DNA of 64,000 nucleotides, taken from assembly GCA_041391745.1 (NCBI GenBank), contig JAWKNK010000001.1:62001-126000 (forward strand). The letters are read 5' to 3'. The first letter of the stretch is position 1. The number at the start of each line of letters is the position of its first letter. A model generated the notes under the pieces. The model did not search any database. It worked only from the letters and a program-made list of their open reading frames with translations, and was not told where the DNA came from. The translations under genes were made by a program, and so were the position numbers. This document shows, piece after piece, positions 1 through 9,806 of the stretch. The stretch is from JAIXWP01 sp041391745 (GTDB lineage: Bacteria; Bacteroidota; Bacteroidia; Flavobacteriales_D; Sanyastnellaceae).

Positions 1-865
1 AAAGTAGTAGAATTACCACAGTTGTCAGTAGCAGTCCAAGTGCGTGTGATGATTTCAACGCAGTTGTCATAAGCTACACTGCTAGCAGCAAACAATTCAA
101 GTTCTTCGTCACAGTTGTCATACCAAGAAGGGATGAACATTGGGATTTCAGAACCACATTCTACAGTGATGTTTTCAGGAGCTACTTCAGCCATTGGAGC
201 AGTGTCATCAGTAAGTGTGATGATTTGCTGAACAGAAGAAGTGTTTTCGCACGCATCCATAGCATAGTATGTACGGATGATACGTCCTTGACAACCACCA
301 GAAACGTGTTCGTCAGTGTATGAAATTTCTACTTCAGAACAGTTGTCTGTTGCAGTCACAAATACACCTTCGTAGTTATCACATGGCATTTCAATTTCTA
401 CCATATAGTCGTTGAATACAGGAGCTGTATTATCTACAATTGAGATCCACTGAGATACTGAAGCTTGGTTTCCACAATCATCAGTAGCAGTGAAAACGCG
501 TTCTACTAGAGAATAACAACCACTGCTTTCTACTGTGTTGTCTGTGTAAGTAATGATTACTTCACCACAGTTGTCGGAGGCAGAAGGGGCGATGTATGGA
601 ATTGGAGCATCACATTCTACAGTCAACTGAGATTGGAATTCACCAAATACTGGAGAAGTTGTGTTACAACATAAAATAATGTATTCGATGCAGAAACGCT
701 ATTTCCACAATCATCCATTGCAGTATATGTGCGAACAATGGTGTAGTTATTTGGACAGTTGCCACTCAGGATGATTTCTTCAATCATGGTGACTTGTAAC
801 ATCCATTGGTCACAGATTGATCCCAAGCATACGCTATTGCTGTTGCTGGAGCAGGAACTTCATCG
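1..865 (-). pseudogene. 3'-ward portion of giant HYR-like repeat surface protein, frame-disrupted, runs off the window
   Basis: This continues the giant repeat protein that starts at 9544. Positions 1 to about 650 on the minus strand encode HYR-like repeats almost identical to those at 948-1590. A second short frame at 623-826 still reads recognisable repeat residues (GNCPNNYTIVRTYTA, CGNSVSAS). Compared with the intact copy, about 655-900 carries small insertions, deletions and many substitutions, so no single frame is open. The coding sequence leaves the window on the left, so the C-terminal sorting domain expected for a T9SS adhesin cannot be seen. Whether the breaks are real or assembly errors cannot be decided from the sequence alone. 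Confidence 0.6.
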
Positions 866-2300
866 CTACACTCGATAACGAATGAACCAGGCAACGTATT
901 CCCATTCAGGAGCTGTAGTATCAACGATAGTTACTACTTGAGTCAATGTAGTAGAATTACCACAGTTGTCAGTAGCAGTCCAAGTGCGTGTGATGATTTC
1001 AACGCAGTTGTCATAAGCCACACTGCTAGCAGCAAACAATTCAAGTTCTTCGTCACAGTTGTCATACCAAGAAGGGATGAACATTGGGATTTCAGAACCA
1101 CATTCTACAGTGATGTTTTCAGGAGCTACTTCAGCCATTGGAGCAGTGTCATCAGTAAGTGTGATGATTTGCTGAACAGAAGAAGTGTTTTCGCACGCAT
1201 CCATAGCATAGTATGTACGGATGATACGTCCTTGACAACCACCAGAAACGTGTTCGTCAGTGTATGAAATTTCTACTTCAGAACAGTTGTCTGTTGCAGT
1301 CACAAATACACCTTCGTAGTTATCACATGGCATTTCAATTTCTACCATGTAGTCGTTGAATACAGGAGCTGTATTATCTACAATTGAGATCCACTGAGAT
1401 ACTGAAGCTTGGTTTCCACAATCATCAGTAGCAGTGAAAACGCGTTCTACTAGAGAATAACAACCACTGCTTTCTACTGTGTTGTCTGTGTAAGTAATGA
1501 TTACTTCACCACAGTTGTCAGAAGCAGAAGGGGCGATGTATGGAATTGGAGCATCGCATTCTACAGTCAACTGAGATTGGAATTCACCAAATACTGGAGC
1601 TGTTGTGTCAACTACAGTAATGTATTGCGAAGCAGAAATGCTATTTCCGCAATCATCTGTTGCAGTGTAAGTGCGAACAATCGTGTAGTTGTTAGGACAG
1701 TTTCCAGCTTCAGTGCTTTCAACCATAGTCACTTCTACATCTTGGTCACATACATCCCAAGCGTAAGCCATTCCAGGCAATGGAAGTTCTTCACTGCATT
1801 CAACAGTGAATGATTCAGGAACGTATTCCCATTCAGGAGCTGTAGTATCTACGATAGTTACCACTTGAGTCAATGTAGTAGAATTACCACAGTTGTCAGT
1901 AGCCGTCCAAGTGCGTGTGATGATTTCAACGCAGTTGTCATAAGCTACACTGCTAGCAGCAAACAATTCAAGTTCTTCGTCACAGTTGTCATACCAAGAA
2001 GGGATGAACATTGGGATTTCAGAACCACATTCTACAGTGATGTTTTCAGGAGCTACTTCAGCAATTGGAGCAGTGTCATCAGTAAGTGTGATGATTTGCT
2101 GAACAGAAGAAGTGTTTTCGCACGCATCCATAGCATAGTATGTACGGATGATACGACCTTGACAACCACCAGAAACGTGTTCGTCAGTGTATGAAATTTC
2201 TACTTCAGAACAGTTGTCTGATGCAGTAACGAATACACCTTCGTAGTTATCACATGGCATTTCAATTTCTACCATGTAGTCGTTGAATACAGGAGCAGTA
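4..2300 (-). repeat. 927-bp higher-order repeat within the HYR-like array
   Basis: The word GTAGTAGAATTACC occurs at 4, 948 and 1875. The second spacing is exactly 927 bp (309 codons, four HYR-like domains). The first is 944 bp because copy 1 carries indels in its second half. Copies agree almost base for base over their first 600 bp, and the third loses similarity near 2290. Near-identity over hundreds of bases points to recent duplication or gene conversion. Confidence 0.8.
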
Positions 2301-4333
2301 AGGTCTTGAATGGTGATGGTCTGAACGAATTCAGAAGCATTTCCACACTCATCTACCGATTTTAATACTCTTTCAATTAGAGTATAACATGACGATTGTG
2401 AAATCAGATTGTCTTCATGAGATATTTTTACCTGGCCGCAGTTGTCTGAAGCTGCTGGCTCGATATAAGGAATTTCATTATTACATTCAATGCTCACTTC
2501 AGCAACAGCATCTTGTGCAAACACAGGAGCTGTTTCATCATAGAAGAAGTGTGTTACAGTTGCAGTAGTGGTGTTTCCACAATTGTCGGCATATTCCCAG
2601 ATATACAATAGGGAGTAGCTCTGTGGACAATCACCAGCAATCATTTCTACAAATGGAGTAACAGTGAGCTCTTCAGTACAGTTGTCTGTAGCAGCTGGGG
2701 CAGAAGGAGCAGTGTATTCTGCATCACATGAGAAGTATGCATCTTGCAACATATCTTCTACCACTGGAGCAGTTGTGTCTGTTACAGTGATGATGGTAGT
2801 GGCTTCACTAATGTTTTCACAATAGTCCATAGCTACCCAATGCCAGATGATCTGGTAAGTACAACCATCACCTTCAACTATAGTTTGAGTTGCTTCTAAG
2901 ATTTCAACTTCGAAACCACACTCATCATAAATTACGATATCAGGAATTGAAGTTGGAGCTTCATCACATTCTACAGTAGTATTTTCAGGATTCAAAATTA
3001 CCGGACCAACTAAGTCATGGATGCTGATGTATTGAACAGCTGTAGACTGATTTCCACAAGCATCAGTAGCGTAGTAAGTTCTCATTAATGTACCAAGACA
3101 TCCACCCGAGTTCAATTGATCAACCCAAGTGATGGTAACTTCATTACAGTTGTCGGTAGCAGTGATTCCAATGTATTCATCCACTTCAGTACAAGACATA
3201 CCAAGATAAGGCACGAATGGACCGATTACCGGAGGAACATTGTCTGTAACAGTGATGATTTGAGTTGCAGTTGTTTGATTTCCGCAATCATCAGTCGCAG
3301 TCCATGTTCTGTGAATCTCATATCCACAGTCAAGGTCAACTATTGAACTAGCGAATGTTACAGCCAATTCTTCAGCACAGTTGTCAGAGAATATTGGAGC
3401 AACCACTTCTGGTTCTGCATCACTGCATAGAATAGTCAAATCTCCTGGTTGAGAAACAATTACTGGAGCAGTTGTATCTCTGATATGAACACCCTGAGAG
3501 AAAGTGATTGAATTTCCACAATCATCAGTAGCAGTGATAGAACGCGCAATATCATATCCGCACTCAGTAATCACAATTCCACTGATTTCTGAAAGTGATA
3601 AATCGGTATCACAGTTATCAGTAAATTCTACTTCTAAAGCAGGAACTTCAGCATCACATTCAACCCAGATTTCTTCTGCTGGAGCAGAAACGATTGTTGG
3701 GTTAGTAGTATCTCTAATATGAACTACCTGACTGAAAGAAATAGCATTTCCACAGTTGTCAGTAGCAGTGATTGAGCGAGAAATATCGTATCCACAATCC
3801 ATTGGAGCGATTCCGCTGATTTGTTGAATATCAAGATCAGCATCACAGTTATCAGCAAATTCCACTACAAGAGCAGGAACGTCTTGATCACATTCCACCC
3901 AGATTTCTTCTTCTGGAGCAAAAACAATGTAAGGAGCTGTTTCATCAACAACATTCACCGTTTGAGTGAAAGTGATAGCGTTTCCGCAATCATCAGTAGC
4001 AGTTACCCAACGAGTGATAGTAGCACCACAATCAAGCGTTTCAGTAGAAGAACCATCTGTGATTGTAAGATCTTGGTCGCAGTTGTCAGCGAACACTACT
4101 TCAAGTGTTGGCATTGGACCGTCACAAGACACTTCAATGCTCGCATCTGGAGCAGAAACAATTGTTGGGTTTGTTGTATCTCTAATATGAACTACTTGAC
4201 CGAAAGAAATAGCATTTCCACAGTTGTCAGTAGCAGTGATTGAACGAGAAATATCATATCCACAATCCATTGGAGCAATTCCGCTGATTTGTTGAAGATC
4301 AAGATCAGCATCGCAGTTATCAGCAAATTCCAC
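866..4333 (-). CDS. HYR-like repeat region of giant surface protein (frame fragment, about 15 repeats)
   Basis: An open frame of 1155 residues made entirely of HYR-like immunoglobulin-fold repeats of about 75-80 residues. Each has a DNCG or DDCGN motif, a C-terminal strand such as QxITVxDTTAP, and conserved cysteines (VECD, DNC, DCG). Such arrays are typical of secreted Bacteroidota adhesins. It is not an independent gene: it lacks its own signal peptide, and its first residues continue the repeat that the preceding frame (4333-4800) breaks off. The junction near 4360 reads cattcccccag where sister repeats read cattccacccag, so a small indel explains the break. It ends prematurely near 890 where the repeat again loses frame. 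Function is inferred as adhesion or surface-layer structure, exported through the Sec pathway and probably T9SS. Confidence 0.75.
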   Translation of the reverse strand: MEFADNCDADLDLQQISGIAPMDCGYDISRSITATDNCGNAISFGQVVHIRDTTNPTIVSAPDASIEVSCDGPMPTLEVVFADNCDQDLTITDGSSTETLDCGATITRWVTATDDCGNAITFTQTVNVVDETAPYIVFAPEEEIWVECDQDVPALVVEFADNCDADLDIQQISGIAPMDCGYDISRSITATDNCGNAISFSQVVHIRDTTNPTIVSAPAEEIWVECDAEVPALEVEFTDNCDTDLSLSEISGIVITECGYDIARSITATDDCGNSITFSQGVHIRDTTAPVIVSQPGDLTILCSDAEPEVVAPIFSDNCAEELAVTFASSIVDLDCGYEIHRTWTATDDCGNQTTATQIITVTDNVPPVIGPFVPYLGMSCTEVDEYIGITATDNCNEVTITWVDQLNSGGCLGTLMRTYYATDACGNQSTAVQYISIHDLVGPVILNPENTTVECDEAPTSIPDIVIYDECGFEVEILEATQTIVEGDGCTYQIIWHWVAMDYCENISEATTIITVTDTTAPVVEDMLQDAYFSCDAEYTAPSAPAATDNCTEELTVTPFVEMIAGDCPQSYSLLYIWEYADNCGNTTTATVTHFFYDETAPVFAQDAVAEVSIECNNEIPYIEPAASDNCGQVKISHEDNLISQSSCYTLIERVLKSVDECGNASEFVQTITIQDLTAPVFNDYMVEIEMPCDNYEGVFVTASDNCSEVEISYTDEHVSGGCQGRIIRTYYAMDACENTSSVQQIITLTDDTAPIAEVAPENITVECGSEIPMFIPSWYDNCDEELELFAASSVAYDNCVEIITRTWTATDNCGNSTTLTQVVTIVDTTAPEWEYVPESFTVECSEELPLPGMAYAWDVCDQDVEVTMVESTEAGNCPNNYTIVRTYTATDDCGNSISASQYITVVDTTAPVFGEFQSQLTVECDAPIPYIAPSASDNCGEVIITYTDNTVESSGCYSLVERVFTATDDCGNQASVSQWISIVDNTAPVFNDYMVEIEMPCDNYEGVFVTATDNCSEVEISYTDEHVSGGCQGRIIRTYYAMDACENTSSVQQIITLTDDTAPMAEVAPENITVECGSEIPMFIPSWYDNCDEELELFAASSVAYDNCVEIITRTWTATDNCGNSTTLTQVVTIVDTTAPEWEYVAWFIRYRV

Positions 4334-4800
4334 TACAAGAGCAGGAACGTCTTGATCACATTCCCCCAGATTTCTTCTTCTGGAGCAGAAACGATGTATG
4401 GAGCTGTTTCATCAACAACATTCACTGTTTGAGTGAAAGTGATAGCGTTTCCGCAATCATCAGTAGCAGTTACCCAACGAGTGATAGTAGCACCACAATC
4501 AAGCGTTTCAGTAGAAGAACCATCAGTGATTGTAAGATCTTGGTCACAGTTGTCAGCGAACACTACTTCAAGTGTTGGCATTGGACCGTCGCAAGACACT
4601 TCAATAGTCGCATCTGGAGCAGAAACGATTGTTGGGTTTGTAGTATCTCTAATATGAACTACCTGACTGAAAGAAATAGCATTTCCACAGTTGTCAGTAG
4701 CAGTGATTGAACGAGAAATATCGTATCCACAATCCATTGGAGCAATTCCGCTGATTTGTTGAAGATCAAGATCAGCATCACAGTTATCAGCAAATTCCAC
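4333..4800 (-). CDS. HYR-like repeat fragment of the same giant protein
   Basis: A 155-residue frame holding two HYR-like repeats (motifs ADNCDADL, MDCGYDISRSITATDNCGN, DCGATITRWVTATDDCGN). It equals one unit of the 468-bp (156-residue) two-domain repeat seen at 3964-5960. It lies between two indels, near 4360 and near 4870 (aagcttg where sister copies have agctg). Read together with the flanking frames it is simply the middle of the protein beginning at 9544. Confidence 0.65.
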   Translation of the reverse strand: MEFADNCDADLDLQQISGIAPMDCGYDISRSITATDNCGNAISFSQVVHIRDTTNPTIVSAPDATIEVSCDGPMPTLEVVFADNCDQDLTITDGSSTETLDCGATITRWVTATDDCGNAITFTQTVNVVDETAPYIVSAPEEEIWGNVIKTFLLL

Positions 4801-5368
4801 TACAAGAGCAGGAACGTCTTGATCACATTCTACCCAGATTTCTTCTTCTGGAGCAGAAACGATGTAAGGAAGCTTGTTTCATCAACAACGTTCACCGTTT
4901 GAGTGAAAGTGATAGCGTTTCCGCAATCGTCAGTAGCAGTTACCCAACGAGTGATTGTAGCACCACAATCAAGCGTTTCAGTAGAGAACCATCGTGTTGA
5001 TCTTGGTCGCAGTTGTCAGCGAACAACTCAAGGTTGGCATGGACCGTCGCAAGACACTTCAATGTCGCTCTGAGAGAATGTTGGGTTGTGTATCTCTAAT
5101 GAACTACCGACTGAAAGAAATAGCATTTCACAGTTGTCAGTGCAGTATTGAAGAGAAATATCATCAAATCCATTGAGGATTCCGCTGATTTGTTGAAATC
5201 AAGATCGATCCAGTTATCGCAAATTCCCAAGAGCAGGAACGTCTTGATCACATCCACCAGATTTTTCTCGGAGAGAAACGATATGAGCGTTTCATCAACA
5301 CGTTCACCGTTTGAGTGAAAGGACAGGTTTCAAATCAGTAGCAGTTACCAGTGATAGTAGCACCACAA
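4801..5368 (-). pseudogene. Heavily indel-damaged HYR-like repeat segment
   Basis: Aligned by eye to the neighbouring 468-bp repeat units, this stretch has many one- to four-base deletions, for example around 4983-5000, 5025-5095 and 5160-5345. Two consecutive units have shrunk to about 412 and 454 bp. Words such as CAGTTGTCAG and CTACTGATTTG-like pieces survive between the gaps, so it is clearly the same repeat. No reading frame crosses it. The pattern is densely packed short deletions with few substitutions, inside the most repetitive part of the array. It looks more like a poor consensus over collapsed repeats than ordinary gene decay, but that is inference. Confidence 0.6.
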
Positions 5369-8300
5369 TCAAGCTTTAGTAGAAGAACCATCTGTGATGG
5401 TAAGGTCTTGGTCGCAGTTGTCAGCGAACACTACTTCAAGTGTTGGCATTGGACCGTCGCAAGACACTTCAATGGTCGCATCTGGAGCAGAGACAATAGT
5501 TGGGTTTGTTGTATCTCTAATATGAACTACCTGACTGAAAGAAATAGCATTTCCACAGTTGTCAGTAGCAGTAATTGAACGAGAAATATCATATCCACAA
5601 TCCATTGGAGCGATTCCGCTGATTTGTTGAATATCAAGATCAGCATCACAGTTATCAGCAAATTCCACTACAAGAGCAGGAACGTCCTGATCACATTCCA
5701 CCCAGATTTCTTCTTCTGGAGCAGAAACGATGTAAGGAGCAGTTTCATCAACTACGTTCACCGTTTGAGTGAAAGTGATAGCGTTTCCGCAATCATCAGT
5801 AGCAGTTACCCAACGAGTGATAGTAGCACCACAATCAAGCGTTTCAGTAGAAGAACCATCTGTGATTGTAAGGTCTTGGTCGCAGTTGTCAGCGAACACT
5901 ACTTCAAGAGTTGGCATTGGACCGTCGCAAGACACTTCAATGCTCGCATCTGGAGCAGAAACAATTGTTGGGTTAACTGAATCTATAATTGTGATTGTTT
6001 GGTCACATTCGAAACCTTGAGATGAAGTCCAGTGACGACAGATTACGCTACCGCAAGCTATTCCTGCAGAGCAATCTGAATCGCTATATGTCCATTCGTC
6101 AATTCCGCAATTGGTAACAGGAGCGCCTGTTACATCAGGGTTAATAGATGAACCACAAGCGATTGTAATATTTTCAGGACATTCGAATGTGCTTTGTGGA
6201 ATTGTAAATGTTGAAATACAAGTAGCATTTCCGCAATCTGTGCTATATAAGAAGGTAACCGTTTTGGTTCCACCCGTAGCAACATCTGGGGCTGTATTGC
6301 CACCGTCATGTGTTAGCACTCCGTTGCATCCACCGTTTCCTGTTGCTAATGCCAACCAAGCCAGGTATGCAGCATCTGCTTCCTGTTGTGTTAAGCAAGC
6401 TGTTCCATTATAAACTGGAGGACAAGTCACTTGAGGAGTACCTGCACCTTCAACAGAGAATGAAGAAGCACACTCATAAGTGTTACCACAACCATCTGAA
6501 TAGTTTAATAGCATGTATGCAGTTCCGCCAAGACAAGCGTCTGGCATTGGATCTACTGTAATTTCGAAACTTCCGCCACATGGTCCACCCGTTGCATATG
6601 CATTAAGCCAAGCGTTATAAGCATTGCTGATTGAGGTTGGATTTGAACATGCCTGGAGTTCAACGCTGTTTGGACAAGTAACTCCACTGCATAGATAATC
6701 TTCAACTTCACCATTAGAAGCCTGAGCAGTTGATCTCTCGTCTACGTTTGAAGTTCCAAGATTATCAACTAAAGAATTTGTTGTTAATCTGATTCTTAAA
6801 TAGTGGTTGCCAGGATTTCCTGAAACATTCACGTTTGACCAAGTTAGAACTTTAGGTCCGGTGTAACCAGCAGGTACAGCAATTGAAGTGTATTCGCTGC
6901 TTTGGAAAGCGCCGTCGCTGTTGAAGTCAATCCATCCCATCAAAACACCTGCATTTGGAGTAGTGTTTTGAACATTGTCAACTGTTATGCTGAAAGATTG
7001 GTTGTTTCCAGTAGTGATCAATGGCAAAACAGAAATTCCATCCTCATCATCAGTGTCATCGTTGTTGTCACCATCTGCATTCGCAGAGGCAATATGTCCA
7101 GCTTCACTGTCAATATCATTTCCAATGAAGATCGTGCTACAGTTGATAACGTGGGCAGGAGAGCCGTAAGAGCTTGGAGCATCTCCATAGTCGCTACCTA
7201 AAATGGCAGCAAACTGAACAGCGAAAATGACATGAGTATCGTCGAAAGTTGGATCTGAATTATTCGTTTTAACTGTGTCGAAACCGCCATTTCCTACGAT
7301 AGCAGGAGTGTGTGTTGCACTGTGAGTAGTGGTACCTACATAGATGTTTGCACCGTCTACCCATAGGTGGTTAGAACCTCTTGGTGAACCTGTATCTCCC
7401 AAGTAGTCATTTTCATCACCACCGATATAAGTACCGAATACAAGAGGACCAGATACGTCTCCTTTAAAACCAGCGAAGAACATATCAAGGCCGCCGTTAT
7501 TTGTGCTATCAAAGAATGACTCACCGTTTAGGTTTTGTGTTGGAAGACCACTTCCATTTGTATCAGTTGTACCGAAAACTAAAAGGAATGAGTTGGTAAT
7601 TCCATCGCAACTTGTTTGTGTTACGAGCTTAATTCCATTTCCAATTTCATCACCGTTTCCACCATAATAAGTACATCTGTATTGACCGCTTCCACCATTA
7701 GCTGAAACTTTACCAACGATAGCATCTCTACCGCCATTATGTGAAGAGTCGTAAACACCACTGTTTGAAACTGGGAATCCACTTTCAGCATAACCTGTAA
7801 AATAAAGAGTTTCACCGATGATTTCAATGTCATTCATATAATCATCGTTCGATCCACCAAGCTCATCAAGATATAAGAACGAAGTACCTGTTGCATTTAA
7901 TACACCAATAATTGCATCTTCATTGTTTGAACTTGTTGATCTTCCAGCGGCGCTATTAACCTCCGTAAGATCGTCATCACCATATCCTGCAAAAGCTACA
8001 CGGCCATCTTCAAAAACTTCCACATCATTGCAATACTCATCACCATTGCCACCTACATAAGTTCCCCAGCTCAATGAGTTATTGCTTACAAATTTTGCGA
8101 TATACATATCGCGATCACCGCTGAAGCTATTATCAGCAGCGCCAGCTGAGATATATGAAGAACCGAATGAACCTTCGGCAGTTGCACCAATTACGTATGA
8201 GTTATCGCTTAGTGCACGAATAGAAGTCACACCTCGTGTTTCATTACCCGATCCTCCGATGTACGAAGAGTAGTGTAATGTTCCCAAATCTTTAGAGAAT

Positions 8301-9544
8301 GATGCTACGAAACCATCACTGCTAGAACGAGAACTATCGAATGGACTGCCTGTCATCGGAATATTCTCATTAGTTCTACCTCCGATGAACACGCGGTTTG
8401 CAGATAGACTCAGCGCGTATGCAATTGTATTGCTTGCATTCGAACCACCGTCAACATCGTTTGGACCTAACAATGTCAAGTCCATTAAATCGCTACCATC
8501 AGCACTAATTCTATACACAATAGCTACACGAGGTGTAGCACCTGTACCGAATCCAGTAATGTTGTTTAAATAGCCATCTGCGTCGTATGGAGCAGAGCTT
8601 GTGCTGATTTGACGGTTGGTACCACCAGCGCAATAAACGATACCAGTAGTAGCGTCTGCTTGAATGGCAAATAAATACTGGTCAAAGTTGCTATCATTTC
8701 CATCGAAGAAAGTTCCCCAGCTCAAGATTGGATCGATTACAACTGGATAGTTGCTATCGATTGGAGAAGTAGTGTGGAAGCCGATATGCTTCGCATCCTT
8801 CTTTTCAAATGAAATATTGATTGGAGTTTTTCCTGTCTCTTTTACTTGATAAGATTCAGGAATGTTGAAGTTAACTGTTGTAAACGCCAAAACAGCACTC
8901 ATGCTGCCGTCGTTATTTACAAGTAAGTTATTTTGTCCTTCAAATCTTAGATTGATTTTATTGATATCCGCATTAGGCGCAACAATCCAGTCAAATTCGA
9001 TTTGGCCATTTTGAGCGCTATATAAGCGAAGATCAATTCCATCAAAAACACCTTTAAGGGTAATCTCTTTTGATGCGTTTACATTGTGAACCCATTCGTT
9101 GGTATTCTCACCGAAAAAGTAGTTGTAATTCGTTGAGAAACTGTCTCCAAGTTCTGTTTTGAACATTGGATTACCACCTTCGAAATACATCGAGAAGGTA
9201 TGTGTTCCTTTTACTCGTGATTCCTTGTCGGTAACTTTAGAGTTTCCTTCGGCTGCTTTTTCAATGGTCTCCACATCCTTTGCTACAAATCGAATTCGAT
9301 CAGACTCAATGTAAACAGAGCCTTGAGCGCCTTCGTAGTAATAACGAATGTTTGGGTTGGAAAGCTGACCAGCGTTTTTCATGAAACGAATGCTGGCGCC
9401 GTTTTCTTTTAAGGTTTCCCTTACTTTCTGTTCCATCTCTTTCGTCAGGTTAGCACTAGACTGGGCAAAGCCAACTATGCTCGACAAGAGAATCAACACA
9501 GTGGTCATGGAATAAATGACCAAGCGAATGGTTTTGGTTAACAT
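5369..9544 (-). CDS. N-terminal part of giant secreted SBBP/GEVED/HYR-like surface protein
   Basis: A 1391-residue open frame starting with an ATG and a clear signal peptide (hydrophobic residues about 5-27, ending GFAQ). Residues about 45-270 match the DUF7948-type domain that precedes SBBP repeats (FMKNAGQLSNPNIRYYY). Residues about 270-790 contain beta-propeller SBBP-like repeats (TYVGGNGDEYCNDVEV, STYIGG-like). About 785-960 is a GEVED domain (GDAPSSYGSPAH, DEDGI, GWIDFNSDGAF, NGEVEDYLC). Cysteine-rich segments follow, and HYR-like repeats begin near residue 1180. The frame stops near 5369 only because of an indel, and the repeats continue to the left edge. The likely role is a cell-surface adhesin or matrix protein exported by Sec and then T9SS; the sorting domain lies outside the window. 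It is divergent from the CotH gene, with 262 bp between starts. Confidence 0.85.
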   Translation of the reverse strand: MLTKTIRLVIYSMTTVLILLSSIVGFAQSSANLTKEMEQKVRETLKENGASIRFMKNAGQLSNPNIRYYYEGAQGSVYIESDRIRFVAKDVETIEKAAEGNSKVTDKESRVKGTHTFSMYFEGGNPMFKTELGDSFSTNYNYFFGENTNEWVHNVNASKEITLKGVFDGIDLRLYSAQNGQIEFDWIVAPNADINKINLRFEGQNNLLVNNDGSMSAVLAFTTVNFNIPESYQVKETGKTPINISFEKKDAKHIGFHTTSPIDSNYPVVIDPILSWGTFFDGNDSNFDQYLFAIQADATTGIVYCAGGTNRQISTSSAPYDADGYLNNITGFGTGATPRVAIVYRISADGSDLMDLTLLGPNDVDGGSNASNTIAYALSLSANRVFIGGRTNENIPMTGSPFDSSRSSSDGFVASFSKDLGTLHYSSYIGGSGNETRGVTSIRALSDNSYVIGATAEGSFGSSYISAGAADNSFSGDRDMYIAKFVSNNSLSWGTYVGGNGDEYCNDVEVFEDGRVAFAGYGDDDLTEVNSAAGRSTSSNNEDAIIGVLNATGTSFLYLDELGGSNDDYMNDIEIIGETLYFTGYAESGFPVSNSGVYDSSHNGGRDAIVGKVSANGGSGQYRCTYYGGNGDEIGNGIKLVTQTSCDGITNSFLLVFGTTDTNGSGLPTQNLNGESFFDSTNNGGLDMFFAGFKGDVSGPLVFGTYIGGDENDYLGDTGSPRGSNHLWVDGANIYVGTTTHSATHTPAIVGNGGFDTVKTNNSDPTFDDTHVIFAVQFAAILGSDYGDAPSSYGSPAHVINCSTIFIGNDIDSEAGHIASANADGDNNDDTDDEDGISVLPLITTGNNQSFSITVDNVQNTTPNAGVLMGWIDFNSDGAFQSSEYTSIAVPAGYTGPKVLTWSNVNVSGNPGNHYLRIRLTTNSLVDNLGTSNVDERSTAQASNGEVEDYLCSGVTCPNSVELQACSNPTSISNAYNAWLNAYATGGPCGGSFEITVDPMPDACLGGTAYMLLNYSDGCGNTYECASSFSVEGAGTPQVTCPPVYNGTACLTQQEADAAYLAWLALATGNGGCNGVLTHDGGNTAPDVATGGTKTVTFLYSTDCGNATCISTFTIPQSTFECPENITIACGSSINPDVTGAPVTNCGIDEWTYSDSDCSAGIACGSVICRHWTSSQGFECDQTITIIDSVNPTIVSAPDASIEVSCDGPMPTLEVVFADNCDQDLTITDGSSTETLDCGATITRWVTATDDCGNAITFTQTVNVVDETAPYIVSAPEEEIWVECDQDVPALVVEFADNCDADLDIQQISGIAPMDCGYDISRSITATDNCGNAISFSQVVHIRDTTNPTIVSAPDATIEVSCDGPMPTLEVVFADNCDQDLTITDGSSTKA

Positions 9545-9646
9545 GTTATAAAGTGTTTAGGCTAACAACTAAGTCGAATAATACTTTCGCTGTACTTATA
9601 AAGACAATCTCGTATAAAATCCGGTTAGGTGTCGTGTAATCTTCGA

Positions 9647-9654
9647 CAAAGATA
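9647..9654 (-). promoter_or_regulatory. Candidate -7 box for the giant surface protein gene
   Basis: The minus strand reads TATCTTTG, an exact match to the Bacteroidota -7 consensus TAnnTTTG, about 100 bp upstream of the start codon at 9544. No convincing TTG -33 element is placed 17-23 bp upstream, so support is the box alone. Confidence 0.35.
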
Positions 9655-9806
9655 ATAAATAACCCGATAAATAAGCATTTATTTTCGATTAAAGTATTGT
9701 ATTCTATGTTTTTAGTAAATAAAAATGGGATTTGACCTTGTGAAATGTGCTTTTCAGTTAGTGAACCAAGTTTCTTCCTATTTTCGATGTTATATTAATA
9801 TTAAAT

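Larger units (their letters stand above)
3964..5960 (-). repeat. 468-bp tandem repeat (two HYR-like domains per unit)
   Basis: The word GAGTGAAAGTGATAGCG or its damaged form recurs at 3964, 4431, 4901, 5313 and 5767. The expected unit is 468 bp (156 codons). Observed spacings are 467, 470, 412 and 454, each off by the local indels. Units differ by only a few percent outside the damaged zone. Confidence 0.8.

Noticed and set aside
938..5980. Plus-strand frames of 70-140 residues repeated several times
   Set aside because: They are shadows of the HYR-like array on the opposite strand and repeat only because the DNA repeats.
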